From NCBI GenBank assembly GCA_002422205.1, contig DITS01000048.1, forward strand, positions 1 to 64,000: DNA of 64,000 nt. The letters are read 5' to 3'. Both the position numbers and the translations under genes were made by a program. The notes under the pieces are model-generated. The model was not told where the DNA came from. It saw only the letters and a program-made list of their open reading frames with translations, and searched no databases. The stretch comes from Alphaproteobacteria bacterium UBA6178 (GTDB lineage: Bacteria; Pseudomonadota; Alphaproteobacteria; Rickettsiales; UBA3002). Shown here in pieces: positions 1-8,284 of this stretch; the first letter of the stretch is position 1, and every line of letters starts with the position of its first letter.

Positions 1-688
1 CGAGTTCGTAATAGGCCCAGTACGAACCCATCGCGATGCCAAGGGTTAGAAACAACCAGGTGGTCAGCGTCCAGGGACGCACCCAGCGAGCCCAGGCGGC
101 GTCGATGCGGCCTTCCAGCAAAGCCGCAACTGCGAAGGAAAACGCAACGGAACAGCCGACGTACCCCAGATAAAGCAGCGGCGGATGCAACGCGAGGCCG
201 ATATCCTGCAAGAGCGGGTTGAGGCCCTGCCCATCAGCTGGGGCGGGGTCGATGACCACGAAGGGGTTGGAGCTGATGAGAATAAATAATAGTAAGCCTG
301 CTGCAAGCAAGCCTTGCGCACACAGCATGCCATCGCGTAATGCACGCGACGTGTTGCCGCGCCCCGCCAGCCAGCCAAAGCCCGACAACACCAGCATCCA
401 AAGCAGCATCGAGCCTTCATGATTGCCCCATGTGGCGGAGAGTTTATAGATAAAGGGTTTGGCGCTATGCGAGTTCAGCACAACATTCAGCAATGAAAAA
501 TCGGAAACGGCATACCCCGCCATTAGCAGGAAAAAAGCAGCGAGAATAAACAGGCACTGCGCCAGACTTGCAGGCTGCACCAAACGGAGTGAGCGCGGCG
601 TGCGGCGCGAGAGGCCGACGGACAGGGTTTGCACCAGCGCCATGCTCAAAGCCAGCATCAGGCAGACATCGCCCATAATGCCGATCAT
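1..688 (-). CDS. ccmF: Cytochrome c maturation heme lyase subunit CcmF (partial, cut by window edge)
   Basis: Multi-pass inner-membrane subunit of the CcmF/CcmH heme lyase, which attaches heme from CcmE to apocytochrome c in the periplasm. The first ~229 residues are in the window. Visible family hallmarks are WGNHEGSMLLW, then HPPLLYLGYVG, then FLTLGIAMGSYWAYYEL, the run-in to the tryptophan-rich heme-handling domain, where the window ends. Translation begins at the ATG at 688, which overlaps the ccmE stop (ATGA), indicating translational coupling. The gene follows ccmD and ccmE. The product is certain; the C-terminal half cannot be assessed. Confidence 0.93.
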   Translation of the reverse strand, partial: MIGIMGDVCLMLALSMALVQTLSVGLSRRTPRSLRLVQPASLAQCLFILAAFFLLMAGYAVSDFSLLNVVLNSHSAKPFIYKLSATWGNHEGSMLLWMLVLSGFGWLAGRGNTSRALRDGMLCAQGLLAAGLLLFILISSNPFVVIDPAPADGQGLNPLLQDIGLALHPPLLYLGYVGCSVAFSFAVAALLEGRIDAAWARWVRPWTLTTWLFLTLGIAMGSYWAYYEL

Positions 689-1131
689 GGTGCGGCGCCT
701 TCATGCTGCCAGCGACCGGAGGCACGCAAGGCGTCCACCACTTCGGGCGGCATATAATTTTCATCATGCTTGGCGAGGATGCTATGGGCGACGAATGTAC
801 CGTCGGGCTGCATGATCCCTTGTGCCACCACGCCTTGCCCTTCGCGGAATAAATTGGGCAAGGTGCCGGTGTAATCGACCGATAGCGTGGCGCTCAGATC
901 GGTAACGATGAAGCGGATGGATTGTGCGCCGGTGGGTTGAATGCTGCCCGATTCCACCAGCCCGCCGATGCGCAGCATACTGCCCGCTATCGGCGGCTTA
1001 TCGGCCAGCTGGCTGGGGGTATAAAAATAAATCAGATGATCGCTGAAATTAGTAAGAATAAGCGCCACCCCGCCCGATACCAGCACCGCGCAACAGACAA
1101 ACAGCAACAGGCGCTGACGCTTAGGGCTCAT
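685..1131 (-). CDS. ccmE: Heme chaperone CcmE
   Basis: Periplasmic heme chaperone of system I cytochrome c biogenesis, anchored by one N-terminal membrane segment (about residues 8-28). It binds heme covalently and passes it to CcmF. The diagnostic motif AKHDENYMPPE carries the heme-binding histidine (H122) and the nearby tyrosine (Y126). The 148-residue length is normal for the family. It overlaps ccmD by 11 bases upstream and ccmF by 4 bases downstream, so the three genes form one tight operon. Confidence 0.96.
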   Translation of the reverse strand: MSPKRQRLLLFVCCAVLVSGGVALILTNFSDHLIYFYTPSQLADKPPIAGSMLRIGGLVESGSIQPTGAQSIRFIVTDLSATLSVDYTGTLPNLFREGQGVVAQGIMQPDGTFVAHSILAKHDENYMPPEVVDALRASGRWQHEGAAP

Positions 1132-1273
1132 GCGGGCCCGCCTTTGCCTTATCCAGCCGCTGTTTATGGCTACGCAATTTGTACAGGCTAACCGCGAGCA
1201 TCAGGGCCAACAAAATGGCGGCGATGGCATAAGAGCCATAAATATAAGTCGCGAAATTCGTTTCCATTTCCAT
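1121..1273 (-). CDS. ccmD: Heme exporter small subunit CcmD
   Basis: Small single-span membrane protein (50 residues) of the CcmABCD heme-handover complex. The sequence shows a short N-terminus (METNFATYIYGSY), one hydrophobic helix, then a basic cytoplasmic tail, which is the CcmD pattern. Two adjacent in-frame ATGs (1273 and 1267) are possible. The longer open frame upstream to 1489 translates repeat DNA and is not coding. ccmA, ccmB and ccmC are not directly upstream, so this operon starts at ccmD and the transporter genes must be elsewhere. Confidence 0.85.
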   Translation of the reverse strand: MEMETNFATYIYGSYAIAAILLALMLAVSLYKLRSHKQRLDKAKAGPHEP

Positions 1274-1936
1274 GATGCGCGTTGTAGCGCGAAGCGGGAT
1301 GGGGTTCAATGATAATGATGAAGTGGGAAGGGAGATTTGTGGAGAGAGGGGTGAGGGAAGGTTACTCCCACACATCGTCATCCTGCGGCTTGCGCAGCAA
1401 GAGCGCAGGATCTCGTGAGGTGGAGTGAGATGCTGCGCTGACGCTTTCGCGTCCCGCAGCATGACGGCTAAGAAAGCAACAGCCCTCACCCCGACCTTCT
1501 CCCTGAGGGAGAGGGGGAAGGAAGGTCAGGCCACGTCATGCTGCGGGGTGATAACGTCTCATTATACCGTCATCCTCGGGGCGGCGTAGCCGAGCCCGGG
1601 GATCTCCTTTATCACTGTCATACCCATCACGGTCATACCCGCGTCCTGTCATTGTCATACCCGCGAAAGCGGTTATCAAGAGAGAAAGCAAGGCTGGGTT
1701 CTCGCGTAGCATGACGAATAATAAAACCCTGTCACCCTGAGCTTGTTTCAGGGTCCCTATGGATGCTGAAACAAGTTCAGCATGACAAGATAATAAGTAA
1801 GATAAGATTCCCGCTTTCGCGGGAATGACAAGGTTAGAAGAGTCGAGGACAGGAGTCCGAGCCTTAAGTGCGCGAAGCGCTTAGGCTCATTGCGGAGGGC
1901 AGTAGCCCGTAGCAGGGGCAAACGTCAAAATATCTC
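1274..1936. repeat. Gene-free cluster of mixed palindromic repeats
   Basis: No gene is seen in this 663-base gap. It holds at least five kinds of dispersed repeat side by side: a GTCATCCTGCGG...CCGCAGCATGACG element (about 1376-1465), a CCCTCACCCCGACC / GAGGGAGAGGGGG element (about 1484-1527), a GTCATCCTCGGGG...CCCGGGGATC element (about 1569-1605), a GTCACCCTGAGC...GTTCAGCATGAC element (about 1731-1785), and ATTCCCGCTTTCGCGGGAAT (about 1809-1828). Each can form hairpins. The last family recurs at 4773, 10269 and 32361. The promoter for ccmD presumably lies here but cannot be picked out. Confidence 0.75.
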
Positions 1937-3667
1937 CTAATTCGCGGCGCTCCACCAGGCGCGGTCTTTTTTGTCGAAACGTTTGGCGCGCATCATGCCT
2001 TGATAGAAAGGCGTGGGTTTTTTGCAATGGATGATGGTTTCCTCATCCACATCGGGCTTGCCGAATAAATAACCCTGACCAAATTTAACGCCTGCTTCCC
2101 ACAATAATGCGGCGGCTTTTTCGTCTTCGACCATTTCGCCGATGGTGGTCACATTCAGATCGCGGCACAAACCAGCCATGGCTTTGAGCATGTGGCGGCC
2201 ACGGGGCGTTTGCAGCGACTCTCGCACATAGGAGCCGTCGATTTTGATAAAATCAACCTGCAGGTTACGCAGATATTCGAACGAAGATTCGCCGGTACCA
2301 AAATCATCGAGGCAGCATAAATTGCCCTCTAAACGCAACTCTTGCAAAAAGGTGTTGGCAGCTTGCATATCGTCGATTTTAGCGGATTCGGTTACTTCGA
2401 AAATGACCTGCTTGCGGGTCTTTTTATTCATCGCCAGCAATTTGCGCAGCGCGTCTTTGAACAGCAATGAACCCAGTGATTTACCGGATATATTGACCGC
2501 GACCATCGGGCGGTTGCCCTGACGCGCGGTGCGGGCGAGCACTTCGAATACTTTCTGGCACATCAGCAAATCAAAATCACCGATGATACCGGCCTGCTCG
2601 CCGAAGGTGATGAAGTCGAAAGGATTGCTGAATTTTTCCGTGTTGTTGATGCGCACCAGCACTTCGTAATGATGGATCAGCCCACTTTTCAGATCAACGA
2701 TCGGCTGGAATGCCAGCTTGAAATCGGAATCATTCACTGTTTCTTTGAAGGCGGTCATCTTCAGCATGGTTTCATCGAGCATTTTAGCATAGCCTGATGA
2801 CAGGCTGTCGATCGAAAAACCAGCGCCTGCATTGGACGCAAACATATTGAGCGTGTAGAGCAGCGCATTGGCGGAATCCTGTTTGGTAAGCACCCCCGGA
2901 TCGGCCTTGATCGTTTTCGAGCGCACCTCAATGCCTTTGCCTTTCGGGTCGGCTTTTTGTGTGATCACGATAATATCTTTGATCATTTGCGCTGGCTCGA
3001 CCGAGCCATCATGCACAAAGCTATAGGCCTCAGGATTAATCATGCCTGCGGTATCGCCATCGAGCGATTTGCCACGAATATAATCGCTGATCTCGCGCAA
3101 CAGGAGATTGGCTGCGTCTTCGGGCAGGCCGTCGATAAATTCTTTCAACTCGGGAAAATCGAGCAAGGTGATATTGAGCTTTTTGCCCTGCGCCTGCGCT
3201 TCCAGTATTTTTTCGTTGGCGCTTTCTACATAGCCTTGGGTGCGCAGCAAGCCGGTGTCAAAATCACGGCGGAACAGCTGATCGGTGCTGACATCGCCTT
3301 TTAAAATGCTAAGCGATAAATAGGTGTGGTTGCGCAAAGAGGAGAGGCGAAAGCCCGACACGCCAAACGGCATTTTATCATTATGCTTGGAAAACAGTGT
3401 AATTTCGATGTCTTCCATACGGTATTTATTATCGAGTGATGCGATCACATCGCGCATCTGCGTTTCATCTTCGGTGGTGAGCAATTGATAAAAATTCTGC
3501 CCCTGCATCTCTTCGGCGTTACGGCCCAGCAGCCCGCGCGTGGCGCCATCTGCGAATAGAATATTCCCTTCTTCATCCAGCTCCAATAAAATATCGGCGG
3601 AAGCAAAGGCAAAGGCGACAAAGCGGTCGCGCTCATGGCGCAGCTGGTCAACCATCCCGTGATGCAT
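1937..3667 (-). CDS. PAS - degenerate GGDEF - EAL protein, likely c-di-GMP phosphodiesterase
   Basis: Soluble signalling protein of 576 residues. An N-terminal PAS-like sensor (about 20-120) is followed by a GGDEF-like region that keeps only the opening DTGLL motif and has no GGDEF signature, then a C-terminal EAL domain (about 320-560). The EAL domain keeps the metal and catalytic residues: EVLVR, NISG, FEVTES, LDDFGTG, IKIDG, GEMVED and GQGYLFGKP. It is therefore probably an active c-di-GMP phosphodiesterase. The ATG at 3667 is preferred because AAGGA lies 10 bases upstream; an in-frame TTG at 3688 would add 7 residues. No membrane segment is seen. It is divergent from dapD. Confidence 0.88.
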   Translation of the reverse strand: MHHGMVDQLRHERDRFVAFAFASADILLELDEEGNILFADGATRGLLGRNAEEMQGQNFYQLLTTEDETQMRDVIASLDNKYRMEDIEITLFSKHNDKMPFGVSGFRLSSLRNHTYLSLSILKGDVSTDQLFRRDFDTGLLRTQGYVESANEKILEAQAQGKKLNITLLDFPELKEFIDGLPEDAANLLLREISDYIRGKSLDGDTAGMINPEAYSFVHDGSVEPAQMIKDIIVITQKADPKGKGIEVRSKTIKADPGVLTKQDSANALLYTLNMFASNAGAGFSIDSLSSGYAKMLDETMLKMTAFKETVNDSDFKLAFQPIVDLKSGLIHHYEVLVRINNTEKFSNPFDFITFGEQAGIIGDFDLLMCQKVFEVLARTARQGNRPMVAVNISGKSLGSLLFKDALRKLLAMNKKTRKQVIFEVTESAKIDDMQAANTFLQELRLEGNLCCLDDFGTGESSFEYLRNLQVDFIKIDGSYVRESLQTPRGRHMLKAMAGLCRDLNVTTIGEMVEDEKAAALLWEAGVKFGQGYLFGKPDVDEETIIHCKKPTPFYQGMMRAKRFDKKDRAWWSAAN

Positions 3668-3896
3668 ATCTGACTCGTCCTTCTGCAATTACCTATTGCA
3701 TGGTTTTATTGTGATGCGCCATGCCCTAGCAAAAAGCGCACCTCCCGATTTGCTAGTGTAGCAAAGACAGATTACCAAAAGGTTAATAATGGCTCAATTT
3801 TTAGCAAATTTGGCTAAACTACATTGCGCTTTTGAATTAAATACTTAGAGTAGCGAGCATCAATCATTTTAGTATTAAAAATCAGGAGGAGACGGC

Positions 3897-4754
3897 ATGA
3901 GCGCCGCAATAGCGACCCAAATAGATCAAAATCTGGAATCCATTATCAATGCCGCATGGGATGCCCGTGATGGCATTAACCTGCAAACCAAAGGCGAAAT
4001 CCGCGATGCGGTGGATGCCACACTCCATGCGCTCGATAGCGGGAAACTACGCGTGGCCCAAAAGCAAGGCAGCACATGGGTGGTCAATGAATGGGCCAAA
4101 AAGGCGGTGCTATTGTCTTTCCGCCTGAATGATATGGCGGCGATTTCCGGCAATGCCGGTGGCACGAGCTGGTTTGATAAGGTGCCAAGCAAGTTTGATG
4201 GCTGGGATGAGGCGGATTTTCGCAAGGCAGGATTCCGCGCGGTGCCCAATTGCGTGGTGCGTCGTTCGGCCTATATCGCCAAAAATGTGGTGCTGATGCC
4301 GTCTTTTGTCAATCTGGGCGCGTATGTGGATGAAGGCACGATGATTGACACCTGGGCGACAGTAGGAAGCTGTGCACAAATTGGCAAAAACTGTCACATT
4401 TCCGGCGGTACCGGCATCGGCGGTGTGCTCGAGCCATTGCAGGCCAGCCCCGTGATTGTCGAGGATAACTGCTTTATCGGGGCACGCTCCGAAGTGGCCG
4501 AAGGTGTGATTGTGGAAGAGGGTAGCGTGATTTCGATGGGCGTATTTATCGGTGCATCGACCAAAATTATCGACCGCGAATCGGGCGAAGTATTCCGTGG
4601 CCGTGTGCCAGCTTATTCGGTGGTGGTGCCGGGCAGCATGCCGAATGCCGACCCGTCTAAACCGAGCTTGTATTGTGCGGTGATTGTGAAAAAGGTGGAT
4701 GCGCAGACGCGGAGCAAAACCGGTGTGAATGAAATTTTACGAAACGCAGAATAA
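3897..4754 (+). CDS. dapD: 2,3,4,5-tetrahydropyridine-2,6-dicarboxylate N-succinyltransferase
   Basis: Catalyses succinyl transfer from succinyl-CoA to tetrahydrodipicolinate in the succinylase branch of the diaminopimelate/lysine pathway. The 285-residue protein has an alpha-helical N-domain and a left-handed beta-helix of hexapeptide repeats (about 100-240) with the family sequences [25 protein letters not shown] and [13 protein letters not shown] strong ribosome site (AGGAGG) precedes the ATG. dapE, the enzyme two steps later, follows after a palindromic repeat, so the two probably form a unit. Confidence 0.97.
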   Translation: MSAAIATQIDQNLESIINAAWDARDGINLQTKGEIRDAVDATLHALDSGKLRVAQKQGSTWVVNEWAKKAVLLSFRLNDMAAISGNAGGTSWFDKVPSKFDGWDEADFRKAGFRAVPNCVVRRSAYIAKNVVLMPSFVNLGAYVDEGTMIDTWATVGSCAQIGKNCHISGGTGIGGVLEPLQASPVIVEDNCFIGARSEVAEGVIVEEGSVISMGVFIGASTKIIDRESGEVFRGRVPAYSVVVPGSMPNADPSKPSLYCAVIVKKVDAQTRSKTGVNEILRNAE

Positions 4755-4772
4755 TGCATATACAGTTTCATT

Positions 4773-4840
4773 GTCATTCCCGCGAAAGCGGGAATCCAGC
4801 CTTGCGGCTGCTCTGGATACCCGCTTTCGCGAGTATGACA
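4773..4840. repeat. Composite inverted repeat between dapD and dapE
   Basis: A 68-base imperfect palindrome. GTCATTCCCGCGAAAGCGGG opens the left arm and CCCGCTTTCGCGAGTATGAC closes the right arm, and each arm is itself a small hairpin. The same architecture and length recur upstream of comEC (10269-10335), with some shared bases in the spacer. It sits inside the dapD-dapE intergenic region and could fold in the transcript. This REP/MITE-like type is common in proteobacterial intergenic DNA. Confidence 0.85.
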
Positions 4841-4877
4841 AAAAAGACAGGGCCATGTCGGATGAGGGAAGTGTTAG

Positions 4878-6050
4878 ATGACCATTGATCCCATACAGCT
4901 TGCCCAAGACCTTATCCGCTGCCCTAGCATTACGCCGCAGGATGCGGGGGTGATGGATGTGCTGCAAGGTGCGCTTGCGTCGTTGGGTTTTACCGTAACG
5001 CGCAAGATTTTCCATGAAGATGGGTTTGAAGATACCGAAAATTTATATGCGCGCTTGGGCACGCAAGCTCCGAATTTATGTTTTGCAGGCCATACCGATG
5101 TGGTGCCGGTGGGGGACGAGGCAGGGTGGCGCTTTCCGCCTTTTGAGCCGACTTTGCATGGCGGGCATTTATACGGGCGCGGCGCCGAGGATATGAAAGG
5201 CGCGGTGGCGTGTTTTGTGACAGCGGTGAGTCGGTTTTTACAAGAGTCCAGAGTTCAGACTTCAGAGTTCAGTGAGGGGGCCTTTGCGGGGTCGATCTCA
5301 TTGTTGATTACCAATGACGAAGAGGGCATTGCCATCAACGGCACCAAAAAAATGCTGGAATGGCTGGCACAGCAGGGCGAAAAACTGGATGCGTGTGTGG
5401 TGGGCGAGCCGACCAATCCGGTGGTGCTGGGCGAAATGTTGAAGGTGGGGCGCCGTGGTAGCCTGACCTGCACATTGAGTGTGCGTGGCAAACAGGGGCA
5501 TGTGGCCTATCCGGAGCTTGCGGATAATCCGGTGACGCATTTGGTGGCGATGTTGCACGCGCTGAAATCGCACACACTAGATGAAGGCACCGAATTTTTT
5601 CCGCCATCGAATTTAGAGGTGACGAGTATTGATGTCGGCAATCCCGCGGTGAATGTGATTCCGGCGGTGGCGACAGCGAAATTTAATATTCGCTTCAATA
5701 ATCTGCATACCGGTGCGGCCATCGAGCAATGGATTCATGACACCTGCAAAGCGGTGAATACCCATTATGAATTGCATGCGCGCTTGAGTGGTGAGGCGTT
5801 TTTGACCGAGAATAAAGCCTTCACCGATGTAATGGTGGCGGCGGTGCAGCGGGCAACGGGGCGCACGCCGAAATTATCGACCACCGGCGGCACATCGGAC
5901 GCGCGCTTTATCAAAGATTATTGCCCCGTAGTCGAATTTGGTACCACAGGCCGCACCCCGCACATGGTCGATGAGAATGTATCGCTTGATACGCTGATGC
6001 AACTGACCGATGTGTATGTGGAGATGCTGCGGGGGTATTTTTCGTCGTGA
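4878..6050 (+). CDS. dapE: Succinyl-diaminopimelate desuccinylase
   Basis: Zinc/cobalt-dependent M20 peptidase-family enzyme that releases succinate from N-succinyl-LL-diaminopimelate. Family motifs are in order: FAGHTDVVPVGD (metal His and Asp), GRGAEDMKGA (metal Asp), TNDEEG (catalytic Glu pair), VGEPTN (metal Glu) and FGTTGRTPHMVDENV (C-terminal metal His). Length (390) is close to the usual ~375-380. Oddity: just before GSISLLITNDEEG the protein carries SRVQTSEFSEGAF, encoded by four 7-bp repeats (5244-5271) like those in pdhC. The extra segment falls on a surface loop position, and function is probably kept. Confidence 0.96.
   Translation: MTIDPIQLAQDLIRCPSITPQDAGVMDVLQGALASLGFTVTRKIFHEDGFEDTENLYARLGTQAPNLCFAGHTDVVPVGDEAGWRFPPFEPTLHGGHLYGRGAEDMKGAVACFVTAVSRFLQESRVQTSEFSEGAFAGSISLLITNDEEGIAINGTKKMLEWLAQQGEKLDACVVGEPTNPVVLGEMLKVGRRGSLTCTLSVRGKQGHVAYPELADNPVTHLVAMLHALKSHTLDEGTEFFPPSNLEVTSIDVGNPAVNVIPAVATAKFNIRFNNLHTGAAIEQWIHDTCKAVNTHYELHARLSGEAFLTENKAFTDVMVAAVQRATGRTPKLSTTGGTSDARFIKDYCPVVEFGTTGRTPHMVDENVSLDTLMQLTDVYVEMLRGYFSS
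5244..5271 (+). repeat. Four-unit heptamer array (GAGTTCA family) inside dapE
   Basis: Four consecutive 7-base units are read directly: GAGTCCA, GAGTTCA, GACTTCA, GAGTTCA. They lie within the dapE reading frame and encode part of an extra loop. The same four-unit arrangement occurs in pdhC at 31261-31288. Confidence 0.9.
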
Positions 6051-6056
6051 GTGTCA

Positions 6057-6074
6057 CCCCGTCGGATGACGGGG
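6057..6074. repeat. CCCCGTC...GACGGGG hairpin repeat downstream of dapE
   Basis: Seven-base arms CCCCGTC and GACGGGG around a GGAT loop, followed by TCTGG. The same unit stands at 6886-6903 and 32291-32308. Here it separates the convergent genes dapE and truA and might act as a weak terminator, though no T-run follows. Confidence 0.75.
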
Positions 6075-6104
6075 TCTGGCCTTTAAGACAAGGACGGCAG
6101 ACAA

Positions 6105-6848
6105 TTAAGGATAAATCACGCCCGTTAAATACAGCCCATGCGCGGGAGCGGTAGCCGCGCCTGCGCGGCGGTCGCGGGCGGCAAGGGCGGCATCAATATC
6201 ATCCGGTGTCCATTTGCCGCAGCCTACCTCCACCAATGCGCCGACCAGATTGCGCACCTGATGATGCAGGAATGAGCGTGCTTCGGCGATGATGATGATG
6301 TCTTCACCTTGCGCGGATACATCCAGCACATCGAGCGTTTTAACGGGGGATTTGGACTGGCAGGCAGAGGCACGAAAGCTGGTAAAATCATGCTCGCCGA
6401 TGAAGCGCTGAGATGCGCGCTGCATGGCGGCAATATCCAGCGCATAAGGCACATGCCATGCGCGCAATGCGTCAAGCCGCAGAGGGGCTTTACGATTGAC
6501 GATGCGGTAACGATAGCGGCGCTGCGTGGCCGAGAAACGGGCGTGGAAATCATCGCTGACTGCTTCAGCATCGACGATGACCACCGCTTCATTTTGCAAA
6601 AAGAAATTCAAGCCCTCACGTACCTGATAGACATCGCGCTCAGCTGCCAGATCAAAATGTGCGACTTGGGCCAGCGCGTGCACGCCCGCATCGGTACGAC
6701 CGGCGACATGCAGCGTGACATTTTCCTGCGCAAACTGATAGACGGCCTGTTCAATCGCACCTTGCACGCTGGGCGCATCATCCTGCCGCTGCCAGCCATT
6801 ATAAGGCGTGCCGTCATATTCGATCAGGAGTTTGAAGCGTTGGGTCAT
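6105..6848 (-). CDS. truA: tRNA pseudouridine(38-40) synthase TruA
   Basis: Isomerises uridines 38-40 in the anticodon arm of tRNAs. The 247-residue protein shows the TruA fold signatures [13 protein letters not shown] near the N-terminus and [10 protein letters not shown], where D53 is the catalytic aspartate, and [13 protein letters not shown] [15 protein letters not shown] near the C-terminus. The start ATG at 6848 is directly preceded by a heptamer array instead of a recognisable Shine-Dalgarno sequence. It lies downstream of fmt on the same strand, a common alphaproteobacterial pairing (def-fmt-truA). Confidence 0.96.
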   Translation of the reverse strand: MTQRFKLLIEYDGTPYNGWQRQDDAPSVQGAIEQAVYQFAQENVTLHVAGRTDAGVHALAQVAHFDLAAERDVYQVREGLNFFLQNEAVVIVDAEAVSDDFHARFSATQRRYRYRIVNRKAPLRLDALRAWHVPYALDIAAMQRASQRFIGEHDFTSFRASACQSKSPVKTLDVLDVSAQGEDIIIIAEARSFLHHQVRNLVGALVEVGCGKWTPDDIDAALAARDRRAGAATAPAHGLYLTGVIYP

Positions 6849-6876
6849 GGTTAGGTTTCAGGTTTCAGGTTTTAGC
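6849..6876 (-). repeat. Heptamer array (CCTAAAA family) abutting the truA start codon
   Basis: On the plus strand the units read AGGTTTC, AGGTTTC, AGGTTTT and then AGC. In truA sense this is GCTAAAACC followed by CTGAAAC-type units, and it ends exactly at the ATG. The motif and its orientation relative to the gene match the arrays before gltX and pdhB. A CCCCGTC hairpin repeat (6886-6903) and an ATGCCGTG...CACGGCAT hairpin (6926-6946) follow towards fmt. Confidence 0.85.
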
Positions 6877-6885
6877 AGTGTGTCA

Positions 6886-6946
6886 CCCCGTCGCATGACG
6901 GGGTCTGGACTTGAAGAAAGACCGGATGCCGTGACAAGCACGGCAT
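6886..6946. repeat. Two-hairpin dispersed repeat between truA and fmt
   Basis: First hairpin CCCCGTC / GACGGGG with loop GCAT (6886-6903); second hairpin ATGCCGTG / CACGGCAT with loop ACAAG (6926-6946). The same two-part composite, with a decayed second hairpin, is found between pdhC and lpd (32291 onward). Confidence 0.8.
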
Positions 6947-6963
6947 GACAGAGCGAAAAATAT

Positions 6964-7872
6964 TTAATCAAACTTTGTGCCTTTCTCTATCGCAAGGCCA
7001 CGCAATAATTCATCAGCGCTCATGCGTTTTTTGCCAGCGCGCTGTAACTCAAGCAGCTGTATTGCACCGCTCCCACAAGCAATCAGCAACGCATTATCCA
7101 GCACCATACCGGCTGGTCCTGAGCCCGCTGCCAAACGGGCTTGGCTGATTTTGAGAAGCTCATCGCCCAGCATGGTGGTGGCGGCTGGATAGGGCGCTAG
7201 GCCGCGAATATGATTGAGCACATCCTGTGCGGGTAGGCTCCAGTCGATGCGTAATTGCTCTTTGGTAATTTTATGCGCATAGGTGACGCCGTCTGCGCTT
7301 TGCGGCTGCGGGGTGAGTGTGCCAATCTGTGCAAGGGTGTCCAAAATCATCTCAGCGCCCAGCTGTGCCATCTGATCATGCAGATCACCGGCATTCCATT
7401 CGGGCGGGATGGTAACACTGCGCTTGAGTAAAATATCGCCGGTATCAAGCCCCACATTCATTTGCATAATGCACATGGCGGTGGTGCGGTCGCCTGCCAT
7501 GATGGTGCGCTGAATGGGTGCAGCACCGCGCCAGCGCGGCAAATCGGACGGGTGGACATTGATGCAGCCCAAGCGCGTGCCGGATAAAATCGGCGGCGGC
7601 AACAGCAGGCCATACGCTGCCACCACGGCGATATCCGCATTGAGCGACTGGAAGGCGTGCTGTTCTGCTTCGCCTTTAAGCGAAACGGGATGATAAACGG
7701 GAATGCCATGCGATTCGGCAAGCAGATGCACGGGCGATGGCTGTTGCTTATGACCGCGCCCTGCGGGGCGGGGCGGCTGCGAATATACCGCGATGATGTC
7801 ATGCTCGCTCGCAATAAGCGCAGCCAGCGTAGGAACGGCAAAATCGGGTGTGCCCATGAAAATAATTTTCAT
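6964..7872 (-). CDS. fmt: Methionyl-tRNA formyltransferase
   Basis: Formylates the initiator methionyl-tRNA using 10-formyltetrahydrofolate. The N-terminal Rossmann domain opens with MKIIFMGTPDFAVPTL, and the catalytic region NVHPSDLPRWRGAAPIQ contains the family's Asn-His-(Asp) set together with the later GLDTGDIL. A C-terminal tRNA-binding domain follows. The 302-residue length is typical. It belongs to the minus-strand run gltX, def, small secreted protein, fmt, truA; def removes the formyl group this enzyme adds. Confidence 0.97.
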   Translation of the reverse strand: MKIIFMGTPDFAVPTLAALIASEHDIIAVYSQPPRPAGRGHKQQPSPVHLLAESHGIPVYHPVSLKGEAEQHAFQSLNADIAVVAAYGLLLPPPILSGTRLGCINVHPSDLPRWRGAAPIQRTIMAGDRTTAMCIMQMNVGLDTGDILLKRSVTIPPEWNAGDLHDQMAQLGAEMILDTLAQIGTLTPQPQSADGVTYAHKITKEQLRIDWSLPAQDVLNHIRGLAPYPAATTMLGDELLKISQARLAAGSGPAGMVLDNALLIACGSGAIQLLELQRAGKKRMSADELLRGLAIEKGTKFD

Positions 7873-7878
7873 GACAAC

Positions 7879-8160
7879 CTACGGCGCGCGCGCATTGATA
7901 CAGTAATTGGCAATCGTGGTAAAACGCTTGTCGGCTGTGGGCTCCGGCTGTTTGGCCAGCGCGGTAAAGTCCTCAAGCGATAGGCGCTGCTCGAATGCAC
8001 TGATCATGCAGCGGCAGGGTTTGAGCATTTCTTTGTGATATCCTACACAGTTGCGCAAAAACGCATTTTTGACATTGTCAGGATAGGGTTTGAGCGCCGT
8101 GCTGCTTTGTGCAGCGGCGAGGCAGGGAAAAAGCATTAAAAGGACGAGTAGCGTTTTCAT
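7879..8160 (-). CDS. Small secreted cysteine-containing protein of unknown function
   Basis: I do not recognise the family. The 93-residue product starts at the ATG at 8160 with a clear signal peptide (MKTLLVLLMLFPCLAAAQS, cleavage after AAA or AAQ). The mature part holds four cysteines (NCVGYHKEMLKPCRCMI and NYC near the end), suggesting disulfides or a cofactor site in the periplasm. It lies between def and fmt with 6 bases to fmt, so it is likely cotranscribed. A longer frame to 8316 only translates a dispersed repeat and is rejected. Confidence 0.7.
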   Translation of the reverse strand: MKTLLVLLMLFPCLAAAQSSTALKPYPDNVKNAFLRNCVGYHKEMLKPCRCMISAFEQRLSLEDFTALAKQPEPTADKRFTTIANYCINARAP

Positions 8161-8201
8161 GCCAGTGTTGTAGCGGATGGAGGTAGATTTGCCAAGAGCC
8201 T

Positions 8202-8280
8202 CGTCATCCTGAGCGCTTCGCGAAGGATCTGGTGCCGCCGAGGAAGGTCCTTCAGTCGGCAGGCCTCCCTCAGGACGACG
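8202..8280. repeat. Dispersed inverted repeat between def and the small secreted gene
   Basis: A 79-base element with outer arms CGTCATCCTGAG and CTCAGGACGACG-like sequence, and an inner GAAGGATC...GGTCCTTC pair. It is of the same general class as the GTCATCCTG element in the 1274-1936 cluster. It ends four bases before the def stop codon. Confidence 0.7.
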
Positions 8281-8284
8281 ATTT

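Noticed and set aside
1274..1489. N-terminal extension of CcmD
   Set aside because: The extra residues come from repeat DNA; CcmD proteins are about 50 residues long.
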